In this document: piece after piece, positions 22,862-37,117 of the stretch
Numbering within the stretch: the stretch's first letter is position 1
How the letters are laid out: every line of letters begins with the position of its first letter
NCBI GenBank assembly: GCA_000934385.1
Contig: KN880441.1
Coordinates: 124,001-188,000 of the forward strand
DNA from: Cylindrobasidium torrendii FP15055 ss-10
Taxonomy: Eukaryota; Basidiomycota; Agaricomycetes; Agaricales; Physalacriaceae
Direction: 5' to 3'
DNA length: 64,000 nucleotides
The notes under the pieces: model-generated
Seen by the model: the letters and a program-made list of their open reading frames with translations, nothing else
The model's database searches: none
What the model was told of the DNA's origin: nothing
Translations under genes and position numbers: made by a program

Positions 22862-23841
22862 TAACCACTTTTAACAATCTCACAGTAGGTTATCATCGTT
22901 ACCTCTGGATGTACATATGTGATCCTAAGTGCTTATGTGTAAATTATATTGCATGGGCTTCGTCAGGAAGTTCCCCTGCCTATAAAGAGCCCCGTATGCT
23001 CGATTTATCACGGTATCCTCTGTGGTCCTACATAAAGGATCCTTGCGTTCTAGGGTCAATTCGCCATTTGTGGCGGATGCTTACCTCATCCGATTGTTTG
23101 TCTGCCGCACGGCAAACGCGCCAAGACCAACACTTTGCCCTCGTCCCACCAACATGCCTTTCCAGTGCGTTTGCCACCATCTGTCCATTTAATTATATCA
23201 ACCAGTAACCATAATGCTAGCTTCCACGGCCCTAGAGTTTCCCGTGAGTAATCCCTGAATTTCATGAGCCCTGGCTGAAAGTCGGTGGACACAGATGTTG
23301 GAAAGCGTCACACAATCATTCCCAAGTACGTGTCTTGATACACGTCCTCTGTACTTTCTTCTTGTAGGAGAACTCTGGAGTTGACTTCCGTTGTGTGTCT
23401 CCATAGGCTTCTTTACGTGACCTTCGTCAACTTCAAGCCTAAATTCTCGATGCAATTGGGCGATCACGTCCATATCCACTAACAGAACACCGGCGTCTTC
23501 TGTATGCTTTGGTTCTTTTTGTCTGCTTGATTTGGAGAGGAAGTCTGACTTCCAGCAGTTTAGTCTTTCTTGGAATATATACAACACGTTGCGTACGTAC
23601 CACTATTCTGCTGGATGTTGCATTTTGGGACTCATGTTGACTATTAGTGTCAGAATGCACAATTTTTACATGGAAAATAGAGCGATGTTGGTACTGGATA
23701 CAACAGTGTCAGGATGTGCGAAGCAATAGAAATACAGCGGGATAACATAGTGAGTCAAGTGTCCGCCGGGGTATCCTCTCTAGGTGGACAACAAAGGCAT
23801 CGATGCGATAGCGAGTATGTGAAGCGAGTCGTCTAAAGCGT
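22862..23841. other. Intergenic, nothing recognised
   Basis: AT-rich, about 1 kb. One open frame on the plus strand reaches 23208 but has an unlikely composition and no homology that I can recall. Confidence 0.4.
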
Positions 23842-24805
23842 CTATCTGCGCAAAGGCGCCGATGCCGCCTGTTGGAGTGCTGCAAGAAGAATATCCCAGG
23901 CCAAGTCAAGTGTATCCCACATCTCCATGATAGAGATCCTCAACGCCGCCATATTCTGCCATACACTCTTGACGAGCATAGCTATTTTCATGATTTTCTC
24001 GACATCCCAGTACGCGCGCTGGGCGATTTGTGATCCCATTTGGTCGACCACAGCCCTGGACTGCCTTGTGGCCAAGATGGCGCGCGAGGTTGTCAGATTT
24101 TGCAGGGTGCTTTCCGACAGAGGGAGGAGCGCACGCATCATGCCCTCGATGCGGTGATTGTAAAGGAACGAATGGATGACGGCAAACGCCTCCGGCGACG
24201 GCAGTGCCACCTCGAGCACCGGCATAGCGCGCGCAACGGAACCGTCGGCGCCTGGATAACGCGGCGGCAAACGTAGACCGCTAAAATGCACAAGCAAAGC
24301 GACATCATGCACAGGGTAGAGGCATACACTCTGCGAAGGCGCTTTGGACGACCGGGCGGCAATGACATGTGTTGGTAATGAGGCGGTGGGAGGCGATGAC
24401 TCTGGTATCTGGAAGCTCTGTGGCAAGAATGCGATATTAAGCGTCCGAGGAACATGAGATACTGCGCGTAGACCTGCAAGCATTCTGTTGAACACATTAG
24501 CGCCACAACCTGAGGCTCAACAGCTGAGCGACGCACGGTCCAGCCTGGTTTCTCAACTCTTGCTTTATGTATGGGATTGGGATGTCGGCAAGGTCGGGAG
24601 AGACAATGGCAATGACCTCCGGAGATGGTTCTGAGAACGAAGGGCGTGCCAATGCGCGGGGAAGCTTCACTGCCCGCTTGTTATGAACCCTGTCCAAAGG
24701 GCCAGGATCACTATGGGACTCGCGACGGTGCATGGATAGAAGGATGTCACGTAGTAAGAGGGGAGGGGGGAGTCGAAAGAGCACTGCACCTGGTGCATCC
24801 CGCAA
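23842..24805 (-). CDS. clp1: Clp1-like regulator of sexual development
   Basis: Two exons on the minus strand (24805-24537, 24484-23842) with a 52-nt intron give 303 residues. Exon 1 ends IPIPYIKQELRNQAGP. Exon 2 has the pattern of the Clp1 family: HVIAARSSKAPSQSVCLYPVHDVALLVHFSGL (in parts), LPVLEVALPSPEAFAVIHSFLYNHR in a similar arrangement, and a terminal WQNMAALRI ... WDTLDLAWDILLAAL. In Coprinopsis cinerea clp1 acts below the A mating-type genes and is needed for clamp-cell formation; the smut orthologue is also developmental. Identification is by remembered sequence pattern, not a search. The start is uncertain: an internal ATG at 24733 is equally possible. Confidence 0.75.
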
Positions 24806-26787
24806 ATCTTTATATGTCTCCGAGGTGTGTCACGGCCACAGGCAGTCACTCACTTTGATCAATCATCCAGATTCGACCACGTTTCCCTTATGGGTATCGA
24901 CGGCCCCACTCATCGGACTGAATGTGTTGACAAATGGCCATTCTCGTCTTTCCCTGGTAATCCCCGGACCTGGGTGTTTTGCCCATTTCCAGCCCTCTTC
25001 TTGCTGTCGGGGCCCTTTGGCGCTTGTCCATTCGCAAGTCACCGTCCCTGTGATTCTGAGCCCCAAGCATCAGCTGTTAATCTGGTCTCGTCAAAGGACC
25101 GCTTTTACTTTACAGGGAACTGTGAGGAAATGGCAGGCTCGATCCCTTCACTGTTGATCAAAGCCACCACACTCTGGTGAGTACTTAGTGGCTTTGTATG
25201 TTGCTCAGCAGGCTCTTAAGCGGGGGCACACATTTTATGATGGGGTCCTCTTCCAGTGACGCTTCCCGTTGAATGGACTGGATCCTTCACACTCTTTCAC
25301 AAACCAAGGAATCTTTACCACTTTCAATCGCCTTCGAAGTTGGTCGGCAGTATCCCTGTCTTCCAACTTCCCATCTCGGCCTCGGTGCCTTCCTTTGACG
25401 TCTTGAGGTAATATAGTTCTGTCTTTGTTACGACATGCATCCAACTACTTCTGACCCTCGTAACAAGCGCTAGCATCCTCATAAGTAGTACGGGCAGGAT
25501 TGTACATCATGCTCAAGCCCTTTTTTCTGTGCGTCCGCCCAGGTCCGCCCATGCGTCGTCCGCGCGCGTATTCAACGTTACCATTGGTTGAACCTATTTT
25601 TTACCTGCGCGACTATTCTCCAACTCCAACGATACCGGGCGAATACTGTTCTGTACACCGCTGCTCCTCTAGTATAAGAAAGCAAATGACAATACCCCGG
25701 CCGAATTCCTCCCTCGGATTTGGGAAAAGTGATTCAAGGGCTGTAGTTCTCGCTGGTACCGTGCCTTCAGAGGAATCGAGGAATGCCTTTTAAGCGATTT
25801 CTTCTAGTTCCCCGTTAGCATGTGCTAAATATCGGTGGAAATCATGCAACGCCCCTCGGAGGTACAAGAGATAATCGACTGGGTTGAGGCCTGAGGAAGG
25901 CTATGTGCGATTCGGCAGGCTGTCTTGGTGCCCCCATTGTCCGCCTAGAGTAGACACATCGATATGCAATGCTCGTGCACTGCCTGACAAGGAAGCCTGT
26001 AGCACATGGATCGCACTGCAGTACTTAGAATGGGTCAGAGTCGACAGCTACTGCAAGAAACGGAAGCGCGCACGGGGAATGGAGATACTTGGGACATATA
26101 TACGTTCCGGGGTATAGCTGTGTACTTGGTGACTCTTTGTGCCATGATTATGTATTATACATGCGTGGGAATGACTACACACTGACTGGTCGAAGCGAGA
26201 AACGGGGGTTTATGCAAGAAAATTTATGACTTTAAATTATCATGTCACACTGCGAGATTCGATTGTAAACATGATTCTGTTCCAATTCCCTCGTATTGGT
26301 CGACAACGTTTGAATGTCCCTTTCTGGTCGCTCACTAGACTCCGAGTCTCATTTACATAAACACATCGCTATAGAGTACCCTTCCTGACTCCCGACAGAA
26401 GGAAAGACTTTAGGCTACAAATGTTGGGATCTAGGTACGTCTTCGCGTCCTATGCATAGGTATCACTCAAACAGCTAGTATACACCATCTCATTTCTTCA
26501 CGACACGGTCCTCCATTCACCAACTGTAGAATATAAGCAAAAAGGAGAGTAAGTACGTAAGCTCTGCATTTGCAGCGCGCTCTGAGGAAATAGGCTGGGT
26601 TTGGAACGTAACGATATAGATAGCGAGCGCAGCGCAAAGCGACAGGTCAAAATATGTAATCAGTAGTAGAGTGGGATATAGCTGGCGAGAAAGATATTTG
26701 AAGGAGGGGCAGGAAGGACTTAGTTTGCGCGAACACATTATGTATATCAAGGAAAGGGTATGAGAAAAAAAAGGAAATGTGTATCTC
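24806..26787. other. Gene-poor interval of about 2 kb
   Basis: The 5' region of the Clp1-like gene and 3' region of the Rrm4-like gene, both on the minus strand. Several open frames under 100 codons occur; none shows domain or splice support. Confidence 0.45.
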
Positions 26788-29499
26788 CTAGACCTTGGTG
26801 TGGCCGGCCTTCTTGATGAGAACGTCTGGGTACAGCTCCATAATGAATCCTAGCGAGAACGCATCCTCGGTTTCGAGCAGTTGAATCGCCACCCTGCCAC
26901 GATTTTCCAGTGTGGGCGCACGCTGCTTGAGCAACTTGTTGAGCGGTTTGCCGATGTTCTGCCTCGTTATGTTCACATTCTCGCTGATCCACGCATGCAC
27001 CTTCACGCGCGTGTCCGCAACCTCCTTGTCGGTTGCCCGCCTGAACGACAAGGATGTGGAAACATCCTGTACCAAGTCCACAACCTTGACAAGGGGCAAC
27101 TGGCCGAGCAACTCTGCTGTATATTCGTCCCCGTTCGAAGCACCCTTCACGGGAGCGGCTGCCGCTGCTGGCCCTGGGGTAGCAGGGGCAGGAGAGGATG
27201 TGACCGACGGGATCCCCGACGACAATCCAGGAGTTACGGGCGACTGCGCTTGGGCGGCAGCGGGTCTCTTCTTCTGAGGTGTCACGGGTGCGGGCGCTGG
27301 CTCATCATCATCGACGAGCTCAAGCAAGGCCTTCGCTTCCGATATCTTCTGGCGCATGGTCGACTCGTTGAAGAAACACATCGCGCGCTCACGTTTGGAC
27401 AACTGCATGAGAAGATCCGTCACTTCTTCCACGTCCGCCGATGCAAATTTCTTGACGGAGTGGAGCATCCTCTCTCGCTCTCCAGCAGGTGATAGCGCAG
27501 AACCCGACGGCGACGATGTCCTTGGAGGGGTGGAAATGGAGCCGTTGCCCGAAATCGGTGTCGAAGGATATTCCGGAGCGCTGGCGGTCGCTGCAAGAGT
27601 ACTGGGATCCATGCTTGATTCACGAGACGGCATCATTGACGCGGACGAAGATCTTGACGGCGGAGTAGGCAGGCCCAACGTTGACCGGAAGTATCCAACC
27701 TTGCTTGCGAAGCGGTCTGCATCGTTAATCATTGTCACCGTTTCGCTGAGCGACAGGGCGACGAGGGAGTCCACAATCGTCTCTACATCGTTGGCCTCGA
27801 CGAGTTCCATCGTACGTATTTGGTTGGTGTAGTGGCCTGCCAAGACATCCTTGCGAACAGTAGGGGACAATGAAGCCAGATCGTTATAGTTGGTGGGCAC
27901 TGTCATGTTACCAGAAAGCGCAGCCTGTTACATGTCAGTACGAGGATGCAAAGAACAAAGAGAACTACAGACGTTATAATAGCTGCCGCTACCACGGCGA
28001 CCGCGCTTGTCTCCGAGGCCAGGAGAGCCAAGGTTGACTGAACGCTGGCGTGGACTTGTCCAGCCAACCATGCTCTCTCCGGCCTCGCTGAGCGTCGGGC
28101 TGGTGGCACCACTCGAGCTCCTAGGGTGTTGGTGGTGACCATTGAAGCGGGCTGCTAGCTTTTCTTGACGCAGTTGTTTGGGCTCGTGCAGGCGGACCAC
28201 AATTTGCTTGTTGCCGAGCTGGCAGCCGTTCATAGCTTGTAACGCCCTAGCCGCTGCTCTTGTCAGATATTTGCCGGTGTGAATTCACAGAGAGAAATAC
28301 CTTGATCAGGGGCTTGGTACGACACAAACCCGAATCCACGGCTTTCGCCATTCTCATTACGCATAACGCGCGCGCTAGACAGGAAGTTTGGGTCAAGCCA
28401 GTTCTCTTAACAGCAGTCAGGCCTACCTCACGATTTGACCATACTGGAAGGCGGTTAGTATAACTTGTGATGAATGAAAATAACTACGACTGACTCTGCG
28501 GAATTCGTGGAATAGGGCATTTGAATCGATACTTGAATCTAGGTTCTGGATACGGGTCAGAAGGGCCACTGGTGTATCGGTGATGGTAAAGACCTTGCAG
28601 AAGAGATTGCACGGGTCAATGAGGCCGCTGTGGCTGTTGGAGCCAGGAGGGGCGACCTGAACCTGCTGGCCTGGTCCATGTTGGATGGGGGAGGTCGGGC
28701 TGCGGGGGCTACCATACGGGCCATGGTCGCGGTGCAATGGCGGTGGGGGAGAGTATTGCTGTATATTGTCAGATGTCAATCAAACAAAGACAATATGCAC
28801 TGACAATCATTGGCTGGTACATAGATGCAGGACTGGTAGGCTGGAAGACTGGCGCCGCGGAATTGAGGTTAGATCGGCGGCCGTGGAATATTTGGACGAC
28901 AATGTTCTGTCCATCGACGTCGGCGCAATGAAGGGCCTCTTCGGCTGCCTTCGCGTCGTCCTCATCCCAGAATTCAACCATGCCAGTTTCGGCCGACAAC
29001 GCACCACTCGCGCGGACGCTGGCGAGTGCACCGTATGGCCGGAAAAGATCATACAGCTGCGAGTCGGTGTATCCAGGCGGCAGAGATTTGACGACGCGTG
29101 GGATCGCGTTAGCGGGTGGCAGGGGTGTTGGCGGGTCTGGTTGCGGGTACGGGGAGAGAAGTAGAGGGACTGGGACGCTCAGCCCAGGAATGGGGCGATT
29201 GTGAAGCGTGGCAAGCGCCTTTTCGGCTGGAATCCATGTTATTCTCTCTTTCAGATTTCATGCCCCTTGATTTGACGCGCACCTTTCTCTAAAAACTTAA
29301 ACTCGATGATACCGTTGACTGACGGCGCGCCATCCTCGCGGTCGATTTTGGGGCGGAACGGTCCGCACGTCATAAGTGCCATTGCCAGGTTCTCGTCGGT
29401 CACATAGTTGGGTAGGGCTGATATGTACAGCCGGGGGTCGTGAAGATATGGGTGCTTGATGCCCCCATCTTGTCTGTCGCCGTTCGATTGAGGATCCAT
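26788..29499 (-). CDS. rrm4: Rrm4-type endosomal mRNA-transport protein (three RRMs plus MLLE-like domains)
   Basis: A multi-exon minus-strand gene, about 800 residues. RRM1 begins PRLYISALPNYVTDENLAMAL. RRM2 begins RVVKSLPPGYTDSQLYDLFRPYG and contains GMVEFWDEDDAKAAEEAL. RRM3 is spread over small exons: CNLFCKNLDSSIDSNALFHEF, then the RNP1-like GESRGFGFVSY. A basic hinge KQLRQEKLAARF follows. The C-terminal part has helical MLLE-like units: IVDSLVALSLSETVTMINDA, VTDLLMQLSKRERAMCFFNE and LLGQLPLVKVVDLV, separated by Ser/Pro/Ala linkers. This architecture and length match Ustilago maydis Rrm4, which carries mRNAs on moving early endosomes in hyphae and binds Upa1 through its MLLE domains. The frame is intact; the first intron follows FKFLEK at about 29282. 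Confidence 0.88.
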
Positions 29500-30509
29500 G
29501 GCTTCGAATACTCCAACAAAGGGAACGATGCCAAAATACGGTGATTTGTCGTTGGATGCGAGATCAAGACTAAAGAGCTCCGCACGCCGTCGCCGTCGTC
29601 GTCGACGTCGTGGACTGAGAGAAGGAAAGAGGGAAAGATCACGCTGCCCGAGCCGAAAAATCTGATGCTGATGTAAGCATCACATTCAAGCGGGCACGCA
29701 GGGAACCGCGAGGAGCGCTATTGGAAGATATCTCGCATCCCATTTTTGAAATGGTTGGTTCCTCGAAAGGATTCAATATAGTATCTAGCAATAACAATAG
29801 GTTGTGTAGTGTCCTAATGGTACTATGTATTACTGTCACAGGGCAAGTAGTATGTGCTGTTGTCTTTGTGTATGAATGGGTATGTATAGGGCAAATCGAG
29901 ACTACGTATATGCAGACAACCAGAGGCTAGATGATGTAACGGGGAGCGCCCCTTGGCCGGAGTTCTTGGTGAGTGCCGCTAGTACTACGGTGCGCGAACG
30001 TGAACGATGACCTTGAGCGCCTAGCCATTCGCTTTAGCCCCCCTGAGGCCACAGGGTCGTTTATAACGGTCAAGTGTAAGATGGGACAGATATTCCAGGT
30101 ACTAGGGTAGCACAGCACCAGATACGATGGTACAGAGGCAATTGCAGTGACAAGAGCATTTTGGAGCTCGAGCCAGGGTTCCGGACGGAGCGAGACACCA
30201 ACTCATCGGGAGCGCGAATAGTTCTGAGCCCAAGATACCCATGTCGGAGAAGCAATATAAATGTAAAATCGAGCTGAACAACATCAAAGTCATACTTAAG
30301 GAGATGATATGTTGGTCGTCGATCGCGTTTGCATTGTTTCTGGCCGATCGAGCCGGCGCTTAGCGCTATTTCTGTGCCGAACGACCATGGACGTGTGTGT
30401 CTAACTTGATTTAATGTCTGTTTAAACACTGTCAAAACCTCGAGGCGTAGCGAGACAAGTGAGGTTGTTCTTCATGGAGCCAGGACATCATAGTTAACCG
30501 GAGCCAGCG
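29500..30509. other. Divergent intergenic region between the Rrm4-like and SRPK-like genes
   Basis: About 1 kb holding both 5' regions. No TATA box or repeat is clear. Open frames on the minus strand up to 121 codons look random. Confidence 0.45.
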
Positions 30510-32850
30510 ATGTTTAGACCGCGACTTGTGAAGTGCTTCATACGCACACGCAGACCAAATACATTCCCCCGGGCGTTGTCGACCTCAAGAACGGTGCAGT
30601 CGCGAGTGATACACCCAACAGAGCCCAAGGACGTCTACCCAAAATATGAGCTCGACGACGAGGACGCAGAGTTATGGAAAGCGGCCGCACCGATGAACGA
30701 AGAAAACATTGCAGACCCATTACCGAAGGGGCCCGACTTTCTCGACGTACAACTGGGCGAGGTACTGCCACCGCTACCAGAAGAAAGCAGCTGGAAGACA
30801 AGCTATATTGGCCTTCCTCCCAATTCGACAGAGAAACCACAAGTACGAATAGTGCGAAAGCTGGGATTCGGGCAGGACGCGAGCGTATGGTTGGCGACGG
30901 AGGAGCCTCAGTTCGCGAACCAGGTGTGTAACCCTCGTTTGCGCTTGGCTTTGCTAATTGGCGCATCGCCTAGGAAAGGTCCCACGTTGCAGTCAAATTC
31001 TTGTCGGTCTATGCGACAGAATCCGAAGCGGGGGCAACAGAGCTTGGTGCCAGCCATGATATCTCAACCCACGCGAACAAAGCTTCTGGTCCGGGGCGTT
31101 CATTCTACGACAATACCGAAGTAGGGATGACTGCACAAACTATCGACGGCCTCCCTCACCCTGGGTCTTTTCACCTTGTCCGACCACATTGGCACGCTGT
31201 GATGCAGCAGAACATACATCCCGACCTTCCCAGTATGTTGCCGCCATATTCACCTTACTTGTACTCATATGTATTTAGACATGACCGCAAACCGGCTGAT
31301 GACTGTCATGGACCTCTGTGGGCCGTCCATCGCCTACCTCCAGACGCACGTCCGCGACAATCTCATTCCCGTTGCAGTATGGAAGAAGATATTTTGGGAC
31401 ATTCTCATGGCGCTCAATTATCTGCACGACGAACGCGGTCTCGTGCATGGTGGTGCGTGACTAACTTAGACTCAAAGTTGCTGCTTGACCGCGCCTAGAT
31501 CTAAAACCAAACGATATCATGGTTGCCCTCTCGCCTTCCATGTCTTCGCGTGCCATTACGGAGCTTGTACAGTGGCTCCCACAAGAATATCACACTGTCA
31601 CCACCGACTTCGCCGGGGAGCTTCCCACTGTCGTGTTCAAGAAGGATCTCTACGCTAGGGAGCCCGACGACGAGAGCAGTCTACTACGCGTGACCAAAGA
31701 ACCAAAGAGCATGCCCCTCATAGATCCGAATTGGCTGGTGAACGCAGAGAAAGAGGCGGACAAGCAAGCGAAGGCAAACGGCTTGTTATCATGGCGTCCG
31801 TGGAAGCAACTACAAACTCGCAAGGCAGAGGCCGACATGGAGATTAAGCTGTCGGATGACATGAACTGGAAGTTGGGCGACTATGGCAGCAGTGCGTGCT
31901 GTCACTGTGTATCTGTATTTGCCACCTTAACTCTTGATAGCCATTCCAATACCACAACCGGATAATAAGTTACGTGAGTGCGTTGCGCTCAACCATAGCC
32001 TGAACTAATGATTTCCAGGGCCTTTATTTTCCAACATTCGCCGACGAGCGCCAGAGCAGTTGCTCAATCTTCCTTGGAATGAGAAAGCGGATATCTGGGC
32101 TCTGGGCTGCGTGATGTTTGAACTCCTTACCCACGGGCCTATATTCCGTGGACCGCTTGATGCTGGCACTCAACTGGCATACCAAGATGTCATTGATGCC
32201 GGCGACGCATCCAAGCAGTACGATCTCAAAGATCACATCGCTCGAATGCTCGCATACGCCAACACGGAGCAGTTCCCCAGGTCAATGACCAAGGCATATA
32301 ATGATGAGCGTTTGAAAGAGAACTATCTCAAGCGACGGGCGGCGCTACCCAATGGTCAGGGTGTCAGACCGGGTACGTTGTTATACGTCGACGTTATCCG
32401 GTCATCGCTGAATATGCTACAGAGCTTTTCGATGCCGCTGGGAACGTTGTATGGAAGACAGAGCCTCCAACGCTCATGCCGGACGAAATTCGGCAACAAC
32501 TCCAGCGGGATTTCCCTTACTTGGACGCTTCGAGCAACCGTGACCAGATGCTCAGCGAAGTGCTCTTGCGCACGTTGATGCTCGTACAGAAAGGCGAAGT
32601 ACAGCGACAAAACGTTGACCTGTCACTTAGCGCGGGGGTGAAGGTGTCCCCCTCACTGATTGAAGAGGATGCTCTACGGGACGCGGTGGACTTGCTGAAG
32701 AAGTGCTTTACCCTGGATCCGGACAAACGCCCTAGCGCTGCAGAACTCCTTGAAGACCCCTTCTTCGATGATTCTCTCGACCTAGAGTGTGTAGGGGCCC
32801 AAAGGAGTACCACCGGATCCACGAGTTCGAAAGAAAGCAAGACTGCGTGA
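30510..32850 (+). CDS. SRPK-like protein kinase with a mitochondrial-type N-terminus
   Basis: Seven or eight exons. The N-terminus (MFRPRLVKCFIRTRRPNTF) is Arg-rich with no acidic residue, like a mitochondrial presequence. The kinase domain follows: Gly loop KLGFGQDASVWLA, HVAVKFLSV with the ATP-anchoring Lys, GLVHGDLKPNDIM (HRD reads HGD, and Asn is followed by Asp), LGDYGSS in place of DFG, RRRAPEQLLNLPWNEKADIWALGCVMFELL (in parts) and a C-terminal LDPDKRPSAAELLEDPFF. A long insert between the catalytic loop and the DYG motif is typical of SR-protein kinases. Lys, catalytic Asp and metal Asp are all present, so activity is possible. Such SRPK-like kinases are expanded in Agaricomycetes; substrate and location are unknown. 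Confidence 0.85.
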
Positions 32851-33734
32851 GGCCTGTCAGGATACATTCACAATATTTAAGTAGTCGTACATCTATATAA
32901 TGGAGATTCATCTGACCCTCTCAACAAAGATTGCTCGGATGCCTAATATGTTCGACTAGGTGTTTGTCGACGTTCACGTTAATGGCCATTGCCATCAGGT
33001 ATGCGACTAGTAGAGTGTTCAAATCAAATCCGCTTGAACCACACAGAAAGCATCGTACAGAGCCCCCCCCCCCCCTGGAAGATTCAGCAGTAAGATACAG
33101 CTAGGAGCGACCAGAACCGACACGCTCCTGTCCGGAGGTTGAACGTTGAACGTTGAAGGCGATGGCAGCGAATGCCTAGCGCTGCATGGAGCAAGGCCGA
33201 GGATACTGAAAGGGTTTCGTATGAATGGAATTTGTAGCTGTACCGTACTAGTACTGCACTGGCTCGGTACCGACGTCTGCAGTGCCTTGTAGATGAGATC
33301 TGGTGAGGCTATATGATTCTGACAGCCCAACAGAATGCCTGTGCGGACTAAATATTCGAATGTAGAATGCGCTCTCGCGCATTCATGGAACAAAACTAGA
33401 TGTCACGATTCATTTGTACGAGGACGTCATTGCAGGGTGGCTAACCGCTATAATGGAAGCGCTCAGTCGGAGTCAGCGCTGAGCACTCGGTACTGAGCGC
33501 TTGAGCGGCCAGACACACTTGTCACTGACACAGGTGACAGATGTCAACAGTCAGTACTTCAGTAGTGTTATAATTTATGATTTATTGTTAATTTGTTCAA
33601 CAGTGATTCGTGACCTCGCCAGTGTCGTCACTCGAGTACTCAAGTTTGAACTTTACAGTCATTTACTGAAACAACAGTCTGCACTGTGCAGAGTCGGTGG
33701 AAATTTTAAAAATAGAGCATAGCAAAATGAGATT
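32851..33734. other. Intergenic with a 13-C homopolymer and an inverted-repeat cluster
   Basis: A run of 13 C lies at 33063-33075. At about 33470-33510 GCGCTCAG/CTGAGCGC-type segments alternate in both orientations, and TGTCAC...GTGACA pairs at about 33517-33541. No coding pattern. Confidence 0.5.
33063..33075. repeat. Poly-C tract (13 nt)
   Basis: An uninterrupted run of 13 cytosines in non-coding sequence. Such tracts are prone to slippage and sequencing error, so its exact length is uncertain. Confidence 0.85.
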
Positions 33735-33815
33735 CCGACTTGCCTGGCTCGAACAGGCGACCTCAAGATGATATCCAATTACAGTCTCGCGCTCTTCCAA
33801 CTGAGCTAAAGTCGG
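33735..33815 (-). tRNA. tRNA-Tyr (anticodon GTA) with intron, copy 1
   Basis: The minus strand reads an 81-nt tRNA with acceptor CCGACTT/AAGTCGG, D arm AGCTCAGTTGGAAGAGC, anticodon stem CGAGA/TCTTG, loop CTGTAA and T arm CCTGTTCGAGCCAGG. About 10 nt (TTGGATATCA) follow the anticodon GTA plus one base, the canonical place of the tRNA-Tyr intron. The sequence is identical base for base to the copy at 41096-41176. A TTTT run follows on the minus strand. Confidence 0.95.
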
Positions 33816-34607
33816 ATGACAGATTGCAGGCACAAGAATGTATAACGCTGTAAAAAACTGTTGGAAGCACGCCCATTCAACACTCAGATTTCAAGCACTG
33901 TCACATTAAGTTATTATTAATTTAATCATTAAGGGAAGGAGCATACAACCACCGGTTTATGTAAAATGCCAGCTTGATTTCCGGGAACGCTTCCTAAGAT
34001 TGGTTGTATGAAGGCGCTTCCGACGCCCCATTCCGAGCCAGTCTACAGCCACTGCTGGGCAGTGGGGTTCAGAGGCCGTGAATATCTGCTCTTTCAAGAA
34101 TGGACCGGCAAAGCATGTCCGTCCGATTTGGCCAATGATTGGAAATGGTCGGTTCGAAGAGAAGAGACACTGGGTTGACTTGTCATTAGTACTTCCAGGC
34201 GTTGCTGGATGGCGTGCGACACCCAGAAACCGATGATGCAGACAGGGCCTTTGGAATATCCATGGCAAACACTACGTCACGGTAGAAAAAAAACTCGTTG
34301 TACTAGAACTTGCTGGTTTCCAGTAACAAAAGTATGAGAATTCGACGGCACAGATAAGTCGTTCTGTGCCTCGGCATCACAGGAACGATAACGTGAGGCT
34401 CGGAGATTGGGAACATGAGGAAGTGGTGAGGGAGGTAAAAGCGGGAAAGCTGGCACTGGAAACTACAAATTCGGCATAGCATCTGGCTGGAAACACTCGT
34501 ATGCCGCGCTTTGATGGGCCGGCAGTGCATTGAGGGGGCGAGGGTACGCGCGAGGCTGTACGCGCCTTAGCGCAACATGCGCAAACAACTACCTGCGATC
34601 AAGCTCG
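33816..34607. other. Intergenic, nothing recognised
   Basis: Upstream region of GFA1 and 5' flank of the tRNA-Tyr gene. No protein-coding pattern. Confidence 0.45.
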
Positions 34608-34615
34608 TATAAATA
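34608..34615 (+). promoter_or_regulatory. TATA box of GFA1
   Basis: TATAAATA, 154 nt upstream of the ATG, followed by a C-rich leader with CCATTTCAACCCATCTCACC. It fits a strong promoter with a leader of about 110-120 nt. Confidence 0.55.
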
Positions 34616-34761
34616 CGACGCGTCTCTTGCCCATTTCAACCCATCTCACCCGCCAATTCCCTTTTGCAACGCCCCCAGCTGCCGTCTCCGTTTTCAGTGC
34701 GCACAGTGTCACGTAGATATTTCACTCAGCTTACACGTGCGCTAGTTTCTCTTGATTTACG

Positions 34762-37117
<2,356 letters not shown>

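Noticed and set aside
22723..23208. A 161-codon plus-strand open frame
   Set aside because: It has no recognisable domain, a mixed composition with many Trp, Cys and Arg, and is in AT-rich sequence; probably chance.
26881..27492. Long plus-strand open frames
   Set aside because: They are antisense to the Rrm4-like C-terminal exon, which has family motifs; these frames do not.
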